Of a DNA stretch of 44,999 nt, positions 25,850-34,709 are shown piece by piece. The DNA lies in assembly GCF_009711525.1 (NCBI RefSeq), contig NZ_SMLV01000421.1:1-44999 (forward strand). Reading direction: 5' to 3'. How positions within the stretch are numbered: position 1 is the first letter of the stretch; each line of letters begins with the position of its first letter. The position numbers and the translations under genes were made by a program. The notes below the pieces were generated by a model, which was given only the letters and a program-made list of their open reading frames with translations, ran no database searches and was not told where the DNA came from. This DNA comes from Fulvivirga lutimaris. Lineage in GTDB: Bacteria; Bacteroidota; Bacteroidia; Cytophagales; Cyclobacteriaceae.

Positions 25850-26524
25850 ATGCAGCAGCAGTTGCTCAACTTATTTCATATTCCATTTAAGGAGATTTTC
25901 ACTCTAATTAAGGAGGATATACCGGGCTATGAGTATGATTATGGTAGACATATCATCAAACTGAAAGATGAGAACCATGAGGCCATTGGATTCCTAAGAT
26001 TGCCACTTCATTTAGTGATTGATGAGTACCTTAAGATTATTGATGCTGACAACCTTGTGCTGTACCTAAGTATAGAATCCGGAAATGCTGCAATAGTGTT
26101 GATGGAAGGCAAGCAGATGATTTACCACACTACATTTTCTGCGTATATGACTCGCAAAAAACAGGGCTTTAGCCAGATCAAGTATTTGAAGAAAAAGGGT
26201 AAATCAAGGGCTGGCTCACGGGTTCGTCTGGCCGAGACCGTAGAGTTTTTTGAAAACATCAATACAACCTTAATAGCACTTTTTGAAGACTATGACATCG
26301 CGCGGATAGCATTAAGCTGCAATGCTACACTCATTCCTTATTTGCACCAGTCAAAAGTAGCTTGCCCGTTTGAGAAAAAGGATAGTAGGCTTTATAAAAT
26401 ACCCCTCCACATCCCACAGTCTAACTTTACCAATTTAGAAGCCACAGTTAAAAAGCTAATGGCACCTGTGTTGTTTTATGATGAAGAGCATGAAGGTGTT
26501 TTTGAACCTTTTAAATGGGATTGA
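25850..26524 (+). CDS. Vms1-like (VLRF1) release-factor-fold protein
   Basis: The C-terminal half carries the signature of the VLRF1 domain of eukaryotic Vms1/ANKZF1. A GFSQ loop (Gln at position 109 from this start, the equivalent of the catalytic Gln of Vms1) is followed by a basic stretch KYLKKKGKSRAGSRVRL and then by A/E-x2-EFFENI. Vms1 and ANKZF1 hydrolyse peptidyl-tRNA on stalled large ribosomal subunits, so ribosome rescue is an inferred role here. The product is 224 residues; the frame is open from 25805, which would add 15 residues. There is no zinc-finger or ankyrin region. A decayed copy of the 3' end lies at 27183-27268. Confidence 0.7.
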   Translation: MQQQLLNLFHIPFKEIFTLIKEDIPGYEYDYGRHIIKLKDENHEAIGFLRLPLHLVIDEYLKIIDADNLVLYLSIESGNAAIVLMEGKQMIYHTTFSAYMTRKKQGFSQIKYLKKKGKSRAGSRVRLAETVEFFENINTTLIALFEDYDIARIALSCNATLIPYLHQSKVACPFEKKDSRLYKIPLHIPQSNFTNLEATVKKLMAPVLFYDEEHEGVFEPFKWD

Positions 26525-26532
26525 ATTTCTAT

Positions 26533-27165
26533 TTATTTCCGATAGCTCTGAGTTTCTAATGTCCGCTCAAGCTCATCGGCTTTCTCATCCAAATGCTCAA
26601 TTAAAAAGCCTTCAAAACTCTGAATATCATACTTCATCAGCTCAAAAACACGAAATACATCGGCAACCTTTGTAGATGCCCCAACATTCAACAAGCCATC
26701 CATTGCAGTTTTGCTAAGGTTTTTATAGCTGTCTAGTGTCTCATAAACTTCTGCTATGTTTTGAATGGTTGTGATGTTCAATTCTTGCAATACACCACTC
26801 AATTTGGCACTTTCATAGATGATGCTCTTAACTTTTGCAGTTCCCACACCTTGCCAACCCGGCAACTTAAAGTGTTTAAATTTATCATTGGTATAATATA
26901 CCTGTTCGAGGTCAGCTGCAGTTGCTGTCTTTGATAATGAATCGAATTCTACACTAATTTTCTTATGGTATTCTTTGGCTTGTATTAATAATTCCCGATT
27001 AGCACGTAACTCTTGCACGATATAATTAAGTGCAACTTTTGTGTTCTCATTAGTTTTAGATTGAGCATTTTGCTCTGAGAGGTAAAGCCCTAAAACAACA
27101 CCAAACGCCACTATGGCGGCTTCAAGAATATATTTAAATAGGCTTTTGACTAAATCTGATTTCAT
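26533..27165 (-). CDS. Small membrane-anchored protein of unknown function (DUF6090-like layout)
   Basis: This 210-residue protein starts with a short basic end and one hydrophobic helix (ILEAAIVAFGVVLGLYLSE), then a helical, probably periplasmic region starting with NYIVQELRANRELL. The layout is like the DUF6090 family of Bacteroidota: one helix, then an N-x2-L-x-EL-x-N-x2-LL segment. Its function is unknown. It is convergent with the Vms1-like gene, 8 bases from its stop, and is flanked on its other side by a duplicated fragment of that gene, so it may have been inserted between the two copies. Confidence 0.65.
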   Translation of the reverse strand: MKSDLVKSLFKYILEAAIVAFGVVLGLYLSEQNAQSKTNENTKVALNYIVQELRANRELLIQAKEYHKKISVEFDSLSKTATAADLEQVYYTNDKFKHFKLPGWQGVGTAKVKSIIYESAKLSGVLQELNITTIQNIAEVYETLDSYKNLSKTAMDGLLNVGASTKVADVFRVFELMKYDIQSFEGFLIEHLDEKADELERTLETQSYRK

Positions 27166-27182
27166 TATTCAGTGTTTATATA

Positions 27183-27268
27183 AAACTAATGTAGCTAAAG
27201 TTAAAAAGCTAATGGCGCCAGTGTTGTTTTATGATTAGGAGAGCCAGAGTTTATTTGAAGGGTTTGTA
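27183..27268 (+). pseudogene. Decayed duplicate of the 3' end of the Vms1-like gene
   Basis: The frame reading GTT AAA AAG CTA ATG GC at 27200 onward repeats the codons at 26447 onward of the Vms1-like gene. Both encode VKKLMAPVLFYD; here a TAG stop follows (27236-27238) where the intact gene has GAA, and the match resumes as weaker similarity (FEGF versus FEPF). Third-position differences (GCG/GCA, CCA/CCT) suggest an old coding copy rather than recent slippage. Only about 30 codons remain and no start or catalytic region is present. Confidence 0.75.
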
Positions 27269-27303
27269 TAAGACCATCGTTTCTTCGTGATATGGCTTTG
27301 AAC

Positions 27304-28926
27304 CTAATCCTTTTTTATAAAGATGAAATCTCCACCTTCATCTCCGGTGTCCATAATAACGCCTTCTTGAGGAACAGTTAAACTATTATTTAAAACGCTT
27401 TTTCTAACTTTATTAAACAGATTGCTTGATGAGAGGTATTTATCTTCATTTTCTAGTAAATATTTAATCAAGTATTTAAAAAATACTGAATTGTCTGGTA
27501 CTGTAGTTTTTGTGCCGGAGGTCATAGCTCTACGACTAGGCATTCTATAAAGTAACTGTATATCTGCCGATGCACTTCGGATATCATTCGTACTTCCACG
27601 AGTTTTGAAAATACCACCGCTAAAGCAAGCGTCAGAAATTAACAACGTATGGGCAGTATTTAAGGCTTTTATCTGCTCTTTTAGATCGCTGTTTGATAAC
27701 CAGTTAGATGGATTGTTTGGACGTGCGTCAGTTGGCCACCAATAGCCTTGCTGAACTCTTTCATCCCAATAACCATGTCCTGCATAGAAGATCAATAAGT
27801 TGTCATTTGAAGTTAATTGAGTTCTATATTTATACATGGTTTTAAATATCGTTTCACGATCTGCGCTTTCTAAAAGCACAACATTTTTCTCTTCAAAGCT
27901 ATATTGTGTTGTAAGCACTTTTTTAAGGGCTTTTATATCCTTATCAGGTTGATCAAGGTCGAGGGTGTTATCTTCATAATCTGAGTTTCCAATAAGCAAC
28001 GCATAATAATTTCCTGTTGGTTTTATAATACCCTTTTCTACCAACTGATTATCATCCGCTGTACGGCTGATTGCATCAGAAGAACTAATCTTCTGGTTTG
28101 CCTTTTTAGATGCAGTTAATTCCTGACGAACAATAGGGGGTGTTGGTGTCAAGTATACATCTCCTTTCTCGAAATCGATAAACAGCATCAATTCATCAAA
28201 AGGAGTAACTGATAAGGCAAATTTGTATATCGCACCATCTAACTCATTGACCTTATATGGAACGGACCATCCTCCTGTTTCTAACTGTTTTATAAAAAAC
28301 CATCCATAAGGATTGCCTTTAACTCGCTGAGCATTTACTAAAACACTATTTACTCCAACTCCTATTACGTCCTGAATGTATTTGAATTCTTTAAGTACAT
28401 CTTTCTTAAGGCCTGAAAAGGAATCTGTATTGTTATAAGTATAAATAGTGTTTTCAGGTTTTGAATTATCTGAAAGAAACAGTTTTTCATTGTCAAAAGA
28501 CATACTTGGAGTAAAATTGAAATAACTATAATCTGCTGGGTCAATTATATCCCTAAACAGACTCCAGTTATTATTTTTTAGCTCGCTGAGATAAATTCGC
28601 TGATCACCCTTACCATGTAGCATCACGATAAGTTTTGTGTAATCATTGGAAAAACGGAAATGCAAGTGACTGCCTTCATATACAATTCCATTCAATAGAT
28701 CTGATAACTTATTAGACTCTAAGGTCCACACTTGATTTTTAAAAACATATCTAACAATTTGATACTTATCATTTATTGTTTTAGATAATAAAAGAGATGA
28801 ATCGGGGAGCATGGCTATAGCCAAGCTATTGGCAGTAGAGCTAATTGGGGATGGTAATTTTAATTGACCTAACGATGGATACGATGCCATCAACAGCAAA
28901 AGGCAGAAAACTACACGTAATATCAT
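27304..28926 (-). CDS. Exported caspase-like (C14) protein with propeller-like N-terminal region
   Basis: The 540-residue protein has a signal peptide (MILRVVFCLLLLMASYPSLG-Q) and an N-terminal region of about 250 residues with repeated beta-strand pairs (FSNDYTKLIVML, MSFDNEKLFLSD, FDELMLFIDF), like PD40/WD40 propeller blades. A C-terminal caspase-fold peptidase domain (about 308-520) follows. The catalytic dyad is visible: His384 in YAGHGYW and Cys434 in ISDACFSGG. Bacterial caspase-like proteins cut after basic residues or act in cell-death and signalling pathways; no role can be assigned here. It is on its own transcript between the gene fragment and the efflux locus. Confidence 0.88.
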   Translation of the reverse strand: MILRVVFCLLLLMASYPSLGQLKLPSPISSTANSLAIAMLPDSSLLLSKTINDKYQIVRYVFKNQVWTLESNKLSDLLNGIVYEGSHLHFRFSNDYTKLIVMLHGKGDQRIYLSELKNNNWSLFRDIIDPADYSYFNFTPSMSFDNEKLFLSDNSKPENTIYTYNNTDSFSGLKKDVLKEFKYIQDVIGVGVNSVLVNAQRVKGNPYGWFFIKQLETGGWSVPYKVNELDGAIYKFALSVTPFDELMLFIDFEKGDVYLTPTPPIVRQELTASKKANQKISSSDAISRTADDNQLVEKGIIKPTGNYYALLIGNSDYEDNTLDLDQPDKDIKALKKVLTTQYSFEEKNVVLLESADRETIFKTMYKYRTQLTSNDNLLIFYAGHGYWDERVQQGYWWPTDARPNNPSNWLSNSDLKEQIKALNTAHTLLISDACFSGGIFKTRGSTNDIRSASADIQLLYRMPSRRAMTSGTKTTVPDNSVFFKYLIKYLLENEDKYLSSSNLFNKVRKSVLNNSLTVPQEGVIMDTGDEGGDFIFIKKD

Positions 28927-29033
28927 AGCCTAAAATACCCTTTTCCTACATGATGTTCAACTTTATCATCTGGGCCATTAATACCCTCGGCAATAATTAC
29001 ACATTTTTAATATATGAATCTTTAAACAAATAC

Positions 29034-29735
29034 TTAAACAAACTTCTCCCTAAACTGCAGATTATACATCCCATACAGTAAGCTTAATGCACTGCCTACC
29101 ATCAGGTAAATTCTGTTTTTGAAGATTATCGTTAGCCAGATGAACTCACTCATATCTCTTGGTTCTGAGAAAGGGTTCAGGAATACATTATACGGACTGT
29201 ATTCTAATGGCTCTGCGAATACAAAGAAGATGAACGCAACAATGACAATAACAATGGCGGTACCATTACCATTCTTGATTTTTGTTGAAAGCATAAAGGC
29301 CAATGAAGACAAAAAGGCAATAGGGAAGATCACCTGGCCCAACATAGGCAAAATGTTGAACCTGTAAAGTGTGATATTGGCAATAATACCCAATACCAAT
29401 AAAATGGCAGATGCTACTCCTAAAGTAAGTACAAACCTCACCAGCCATACTTTATAGCGGTAATTAGGAATACCAAAAATGGTTTCCAACATTTTGGAGT
29501 CATCATCATTCTGGATGCCATAGGCCATAGGGTAGAAGATCAGTAATAGTCCTGGGAAGACGAGAAAACCATAGATTACTGCTTCATTGAAATCAGGATC
29601 TTCAAATATGGTGATGGTAATAATGAACCCAAAGAACAGGAATGCGGCCACTACAAAGTAGACGAATTTGTTCGCGAAGATCACTTTTACATTGTAAGTG
29701 ATGAGCCTGTATAATAGCAATAAGTAGCTTTTCAT
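29034..29735 (-). CDS. ABC-2 type permease subunit
   Basis: The 233-residue protein has about six hydrophobic helices and the layout of an ABC-2 export permease (GIQNDDDSKMLETIFGIPNYRY loop between helices 2 and 3). It carries no ATPase of its own. It is the last gene of the minus-strand efflux locus, 237 bases after the RND-ABC fusion gene, with a two-hairpin repeat in the gap. The simplest reading is that the ATPase domain at the C-terminus of that fusion drives this permease. Homologues include GldF-like permeases, but specific similarity was not tested. Confidence 0.78.
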   Translation of the reverse strand: MKSYLLLLYRLITYNVKVIFANKFVYFVVAAFLFFGFIITITIFEDPDFNEAVIYGFLVFPGLLLIFYPMAYGIQNDDDSKMLETIFGIPNYRYKVWLVRFVLTLGVASAILLVLGIIANITLYRFNILPMLGQVIFPIAFLSSLAFMLSTKIKNGNGTAIVIVIVAFIFFVFAEPLEYSPYNVFLNPFSEPRDMSEFIWLTIIFKNRIYLMVGSALSLLYGMYNLQFREKFV

Positions 29736-29781
29736 TTTATCTTATTATTTATGGCTATAGAGCCAATTTATTTTAATTTTT

Positions 29782-29833
29782 ACCGGACCTGTTCCGGTAT
29801 CTCTAACTCTGAGACCCCGGAATATATCCGGGG
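29782..29833. repeat. Two-hairpin repeat unit, copy 1 (efflux locus)
   Basis: ACCGGA (29782-29787) pairs with TCCGGT (29793-29798), and CCCCGGA (29815-29821) pairs with TCCGGGG (29827-29833). The same GGACCTGTTCCGG core and the GACCCCGGAATATATCCGGGG core recur at 37904-37976. The spacer between the hairpins differs. Confidence 0.85.
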
Positions 29834-29972
29834 AGGTAATACGCAAAAACCAACATCATTATGAGTCTTTTAGGCCATGATTTGGAATAAAAGATGTGAG
29901 CATCTCAAAACTATAAAAGACAATCACCTACTATTAAAGTGCTCATAATGACGTTAACTTCGTTTTTACTGC

Positions 29973-32900
29973 TTAAACTATTTCTTCAACCTCCGGTTCT
30001 AAAACCGGTTTTTTGTTTTTACTCTTCATTAACCATAAATAGGCATCCTCCAGATTTGCACGTACCTGCGTAGCATCTGGTCTTGGTTGGCTATCAGCCA
30101 AACATTTTACTCTAATCTGATCGCCTTCACGCATGTGATGTACGATCAGATAGTTCTCTTTCTCCGTTTCAAACTGATCTGGCGTTAAATGGAACTCCCA
30201 CACTTTATTATGCGCCAGCTCTGCCATGGTAGTCGGGCTACCCATGTATTCTATATTACCAGAAATCAATACTGCCAGGTTATTACAGCTGCTGGCTATA
30301 TCCTCGATAATATGTGTGGAGAATACTACAATACGCTCACGACTCAGCTCTACTAATAGGTTTCTAAACCTGATACGCTCTAATGGATCAAGACCTGCCG
30401 TAGGCTCATCAACCACTAAAATCTTCGGCAAGTGCAATAGAATCTGAGCAATACCAATTCGCTGCTTCATACCGCCTGAAAAGGAGCCTATTTTCTTATG
30501 CTGATGCTCGTCCATATGTACCGCTTTTAGCACATATTGAACTCTTGCTTCACGCTTCTCTTTGTTGGTTATCTTTCTTAATATGGCCTGATAGTCAAGA
30601 AACTGATAAGGGGTCATATTTTCATAAGTACCAAAGGCCTGTGGTAAATAACCAATCAACCCCTGCAGCTCTTCTCTGTACAGGTTAGTATCATGGCCAT
30701 TGATCCAGACCTTACCATAACTCTGATCCATAATACCACACAGAATACGCATCAATGTCGTTTTGCCGGCACCATTGGGTCCTAGTAGCCCAAACATGCC
30801 TTGCTCAATATTGAGGCTTACACCTTTCAGCGCCTTAAATTGTGCCTGCTTTGGCTTTACAAAAGGAATGGCCAGTATCAGCTTATAATACAGCTTTCTG
30901 ATCTTTTTAAATCGGCCGGTAATCTCATTAACATTTATAGGGTTAGCCTTCAGCTTTCTGGAAACACGTACTAAAAACAGTCCGATGAACCATAGAATGA
31001 TAAGGAATACTCCCAGACCTTTAGTATTGATGTCTGTATAGATGTGCATTGAACTAACGACAGGAAAACCCCAGTAAATCAATCGATAAAGGACATTGAC
31101 CAGTCTGCGTCTTTTCTTAACTAACTGCGCTGCTTCACCAAACATGGTAAGTAGTAAGGCATGCAACGAGATCATGAAGAACAGCTGCCAGAAGGCTTTG
31201 TCTAAGAAGAAATAGATGAAATATACCAGGAAGCCAATAAGTGCTCCTTGCCAAATCAGGTTTTGCAAGATACTTTTTACTGAAATTGGCTCTTCACCAC
31301 GCTCTTCATACAAATGCTTATTGCCCTTCCATTCTCTCAACCAACGTTTATCTCTGCCATAGACCTTTGTAAGGTTCTGAATTTCAATATGCATCACCTC
31401 ATCAGGAGCGACCATTTTAGCATTTGCTTGTCGCAATGAGCTCATTATAAAATGTGTACCGCCAGGAATCAATATGATGCCTGCAAGGAACCAGATCATC
31501 TGCCAGATCATGCCTTCGATTTGTAAATAAACAAAGGCACCTACCACCACAATTAAAGCAATCTGAGCTACCTTAACTGTTGCCTTCAAGTTCCTAAACC
31601 AGGTCAATACACTTTCCAGTCCGGCACTCATAGTAGGAATGTAGATAAGTGTAAGAATGGTGGCAAAGGCCAGTCCGCCCATTACCGTAACTGCAAATGG
31701 CTGCCCAATACTCACTACATACTCTGCCTCGCCTAATGCCAAAGGCAGCATAGCCACTATGGTAGTGATGGAGGTGATTAAAATTGGTCTTATCCGAGAT
31801 ATACCACTGGTTATCAGGGCTCTATACTTATCATAGCCCTGTCTTCTTAAAATACGGGAGTAGTCGATTAGGATAATGCCATTGTTGACTACCACACCAA
31901 GTAAGATCAAAAATCCAATGAGGGTATTCGCATTTAATAATGAGTTTCCTGTAAAGGTTAATCCAAGAAATGCACCAATGGCCGCCAATGGGATAGAGAA
32001 CATGATCACTATAGGCAGGTACAATGACTCAAATACTGCAGCAAGGATCATAAATATTATGATTACCGCAGCGAAGATGAGGAAGTAGAATTCATCATAC
32101 AGATTATCATCATGGATAACATCTACCACCATACCTGAAGGGATATTAACACCAGCTACCAATTGATCAATTTCAACTCTTGAAGCTTCCAATAAAGACT
32201 CAGAACCTTGAACTTCATCGATAAAACTATAAGTAATTTCAATGCGCTTTTCCTGATTTAATCTAGTGATAGTGCTTTCTCCGGAAGAATAAATAACCGA
32301 CCCAACATCAGATAAATTGTGGCTGACACCTGCTGTGCTTGTGATTGGCATTTCTCGCAAATCTTTCATTTCCTTAGCAGATTCTTCTACCTGATTTTTG
32401 GTTCGAATAGTGATTTCATACTCTTCGCCACCGCTCACAAAATTAGACCCTGAAGTAAATGAAGGTTGGAAATCATTCAGTGCTATAGCAACATTCTGTT
32501 GTGTGATGTTATTAGCACTCATTCGTTTCTGATCGAATAAAATATGCGCTTCAGGCCGATCAGGGCTAATATTTACTGTGCTTCGATCAATAGATTGAAG
32601 GCTGCTGACAAAAGTATTGATGTCATTAGCAATGGTCTTCATGAGCTCAAAGTCTTGTCCTTTGATGATGATTCTTTCCTGAGCACTTCCAATACCTAAC
32701 ATCCGCTCAAAATCAGTAGAAGCAGAGCTCGCTGCTCCACCTTGTCCACCTCTTTGCCGTGGTGGTTCGTCCATGGATATTTCGAGATCTTCGAAATCAT
32801 CAGCTATGCTGTTAAGCTTATCACGTACATCTTCGACTGAAATGGTATCCAAATCCAGAAAACCTTCTACCAGGCTGATGCCTAATACAGCATCACCTTC

Positions 32901-34709
32901 AGATATCTGACTGATTACATTTTCAACCACAGGTATTTCCATTACCTTTTCCTCGATTTTTCTTGTTCTAATATCAGTCGACTCTAAAGTGGAGCCCTGT
33001 GGCATGGTGACGAACAGGTTCATATTTGTGTTTTCCACCTCATTTAAACTGGCAACACTCACCAATAAGCTCAAGCCAATGGTCACGAAGAAGAGCACCA
33101 GGCCACCAATAACAGTGAAAGCTGGTCTTCTAAAGCATGACTTTAATACCACCATATAAATCTGGATGATGCGCTGACGGATTGATGCGTTTTTAATTAA
33201 TGGTGCCTTTTGCTGATCATCTTTACTAATGGCAGTATGGGCCAGCATTGGAATCAAAACAAGCGCTACTACAAGTGAAACCAATAGTGTAGAAATGATC
33301 GAAACACCAATGTGTGTCCCTATCAAAGTCACCAGAAAATTAGAAGAGAAGATGAATGGCAGGAATACCGTAACCGTTGTTAGTGTAGCAGCAACAACAG
33401 ATCGCATAACCTCTTTGGTGCCATCAACTACCGCATCGGTGATTGGTCTTTTATTCACCACATGGCGATAAATGTTTTCAATAACCACAACACTGTTATC
33501 CAGCAGCATACCAATGGCCAGCGCCATACCAATAAGTGTTAAACTATTGATGGTAATACCTGCAGCATAGAAGAAATTGAAAGCCGTGTAAACCGAAATA
33601 GGAATAGCCAGTGCAATGCTCAGAATGAACTTGAGCCTTCTTAGGAAAACCCAGAGCACAAAGATGGCTAGCAGGCCTCCTGTTATGGCCAGATTCTTAA
33701 TCTGATCAATATTTTTGGTCATTAGCTCAGCCTGATTGCTTTGGACTAAAATCTCGACATCAAGTGCCTCCAAATCCTTATTAATCGCTTCTATAGTGGC
33801 TAATGTTCTATCTGAAAGGGCTATGAGATTAGCTTGAGTATCTTTTGATAATCTGAGAGAGACAGCTTCTTTTCCATTGACTCTACTTAATGAAGTCTCC
33901 TCTTTCACTCCGAAGAATACATCAGCAACATCGCTGAGCAGGAGTGGCCCTTTATCAGAAACTACAAGACTTTGGATGTTCTTAATGTCTTTGAGCTCTG
34001 CGGTCACATTCACAAATACCTGTCTTCCATCTCGCTCCACCTGACCTGCGAATGCGCTTTTATTAGAGTTTTGTGACAGCACATTGCTAATAGTATTGGG
34101 AGTAATGCCATTGGCCTCGCATACCGCATCATTCATAATGATTTCTACAGTCTTTTGACGACCACCAAACACTTCTACGCCACCAACACCATCAACATCG
34201 TTCAGACGGTCTGTAATGTACTGATCTGTGACATTACGCACTCGATCTACACCACCGCTACCAAGCACCTGTAAATCCATAAAAGTGTTGGTAAACTGCT
34301 CGGTATCAATTTTGACGATATTGACGACAAATTCAGGAGTCAGCTGAGATTTAATAGCCCCAACCTTTTGCTCTAATTTCAGATAAGCGTATTTGATATT
34401 GACGCCCTGCTGAAAGGAGATGAAGATCATTCCTTGTTGGCTGTCAGCATTGGCAGTTATCTCTTCAACCCCTTCCAAAGTGCTAATGACACTTTCTAAA
34501 GGCACAATGGCCTGACTCTCCATGTATTTAGGATCAACCTCTGAAGTTGAACCTACCTGCACGATAAGAATGGGCAATTCTACATTAGGAAAAAGCTCAA
34601 CCGGCAACTTGTTATAGGAGATATAACCCATTACTGAAAACCCAATGAATAGCATCGAGATCAGTACCTTGCGATTAATGATTGTATGTAATAGTCCCGG
34701 CTTACCCAT
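29973..34709 (-). CDS. RND efflux permease fused to an interrupted ABC ATPase domain
   Basis: This 1578-residue fusion starts with a full HAE1-type RND permease (about residues 1-1035; TM4 motif GMLLDNSVVV with D404). Two extra hydrophobic helices follow (about 1045-1095), then a first ABC strand (MHIEIQNLTKVYGRD, from Met1106). Next comes a membrane insertion of about 170 residues with roughly four helices (to about 1285), and then the rest of an ABC nucleotide-binding domain from FKALKGVSLNI (about 1291). The ATPase looks intact: Walker A GPNGAGKT (K1316), Q-loop YLPQ, signature FSGGMKQR (S1411), Walker B VVDEP (E1435), H-loop STHI. Normal RND pumps have about 1040 residues and use proton force only. 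Its start overlaps the previous RND gene by 8 bases. Confidence 0.93.
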   Translation of the reverse strand: MGKPGLLHTIINRKVLISMLFIGFSVMGYISYNKLPVELFPNVELPILIVQVGSTSEVDPKYMESQAIVPLESVISTLEGVEEITANADSQQGMIFISFQQGVNIKYAYLKLEQKVGAIKSQLTPEFVVNIVKIDTEQFTNTFMDLQVLGSGGVDRVRNVTDQYITDRLNDVDGVGGVEVFGGRQKTVEIIMNDAVCEANGITPNTISNVLSQNSNKSAFAGQVERDGRQVFVNVTAELKDIKNIQSLVVSDKGPLLLSDVADVFFGVKEETSLSRVNGKEAVSLRLSKDTQANLIALSDRTLATIEAINKDLEALDVEILVQSNQAELMTKNIDQIKNLAITGGLLAIFVLWVFLRRLKFILSIALAIPISVYTAFNFFYAAGITINSLTLIGMALAIGMLLDNSVVVIENIYRHVVNKRPITDAVVDGTKEVMRSVVAATLTTVTVFLPFIFSSNFLVTLIGTHIGVSIISTLLVSLVVALVLIPMLAHTAISKDDQQKAPLIKNASIRQRIIQIYMVVLKSCFRRPAFTVIGGLVLFFVTIGLSLLVSVASLNEVENTNMNLFVTMPQGSTLESTDIRTRKIEEKVMEIPVVENVISQISEGDAVLGISLVEGFLDLDTISVEDVRDKLNSIADDFEDLEISMDEPPRQRGGQGGAASSASTDFERMLGIGSAQERIIIKGQDFELMKTIANDINTFVSSLQSIDRSTVNISPDRPEAHILFDQKRMSANNITQQNVAIALNDFQPSFTSGSNFVSGGEEYEITIRTKNQVEESAKEMKDLREMPITSTAGVSHNLSDVGSVIYSSGESTITRLNQEKRIEITYSFIDEVQGSESLLEASRVEIDQLVAGVNIPSGMVVDVIHDDNLYDEFYFLIFAAVIIIFMILAAVFESLYLPIVIMFSIPLAAIGAFLGLTFTGNSLLNANTLIGFLILLGVVVNNGIILIDYSRILRRQGYDKYRALITSGISRIRPILITSITTIVAMLPLALGEAEYVVSIGQPFAVTVMGGLAFATILTLIYIPTMSAGLESVLTWFRNLKATVKVAQIALIVVVGAFVYLQIEGMIWQMIWFLAGIILIPGGTHFIMSSLRQANAKMVAPDEVMHIEIQNLTKVYGRDKRWLREWKGNKHLYEERGEEPISVKSILQNLIWQGALIGFLVYFIYFFLDKAFWQLFFMISLHALLLTMFGEAAQLVKKRRRLVNVLYRLIYWGFPVVSSMHIYTDINTKGLGVFLIILWFIGLFLVRVSRKLKANPINVNEITGRFKKIRKLYYKLILAIPFVKPKQAQFKALKGVSLNIEQGMFGLLGPNGAGKTTLMRILCGIMDQSYGKVWINGHDTNLYREELQGLIGYLPQAFGTYENMTPYQFLDYQAILRKITNKEKREARVQYVLKAVHMDEHQHKKIGSFSGGMKQRIGIAQILLHLPKILVVDEPTAGLDPLERIRFRNLLVELSRERIVVFSTHIIEDIASSCNNLAVLISGNIEYMGSPTTMAELAHNKVWEFHLTPDQFETEKENYLIVHHMREGDQIRVKCLADSQPRPDATQVRANLEDAYLWLMKSKNKKPVLEPEVEEIV

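Noticed and set aside
29973-34709. The RND-ABC fusion as an assembly error joining two genes
   Set aside because: The frame is open through more than 500 codons after the RND part, includes a hydrophobic insert with good coding character, and ends in a complete ABC domain; a single error would not give this. Read coverage would settle it.
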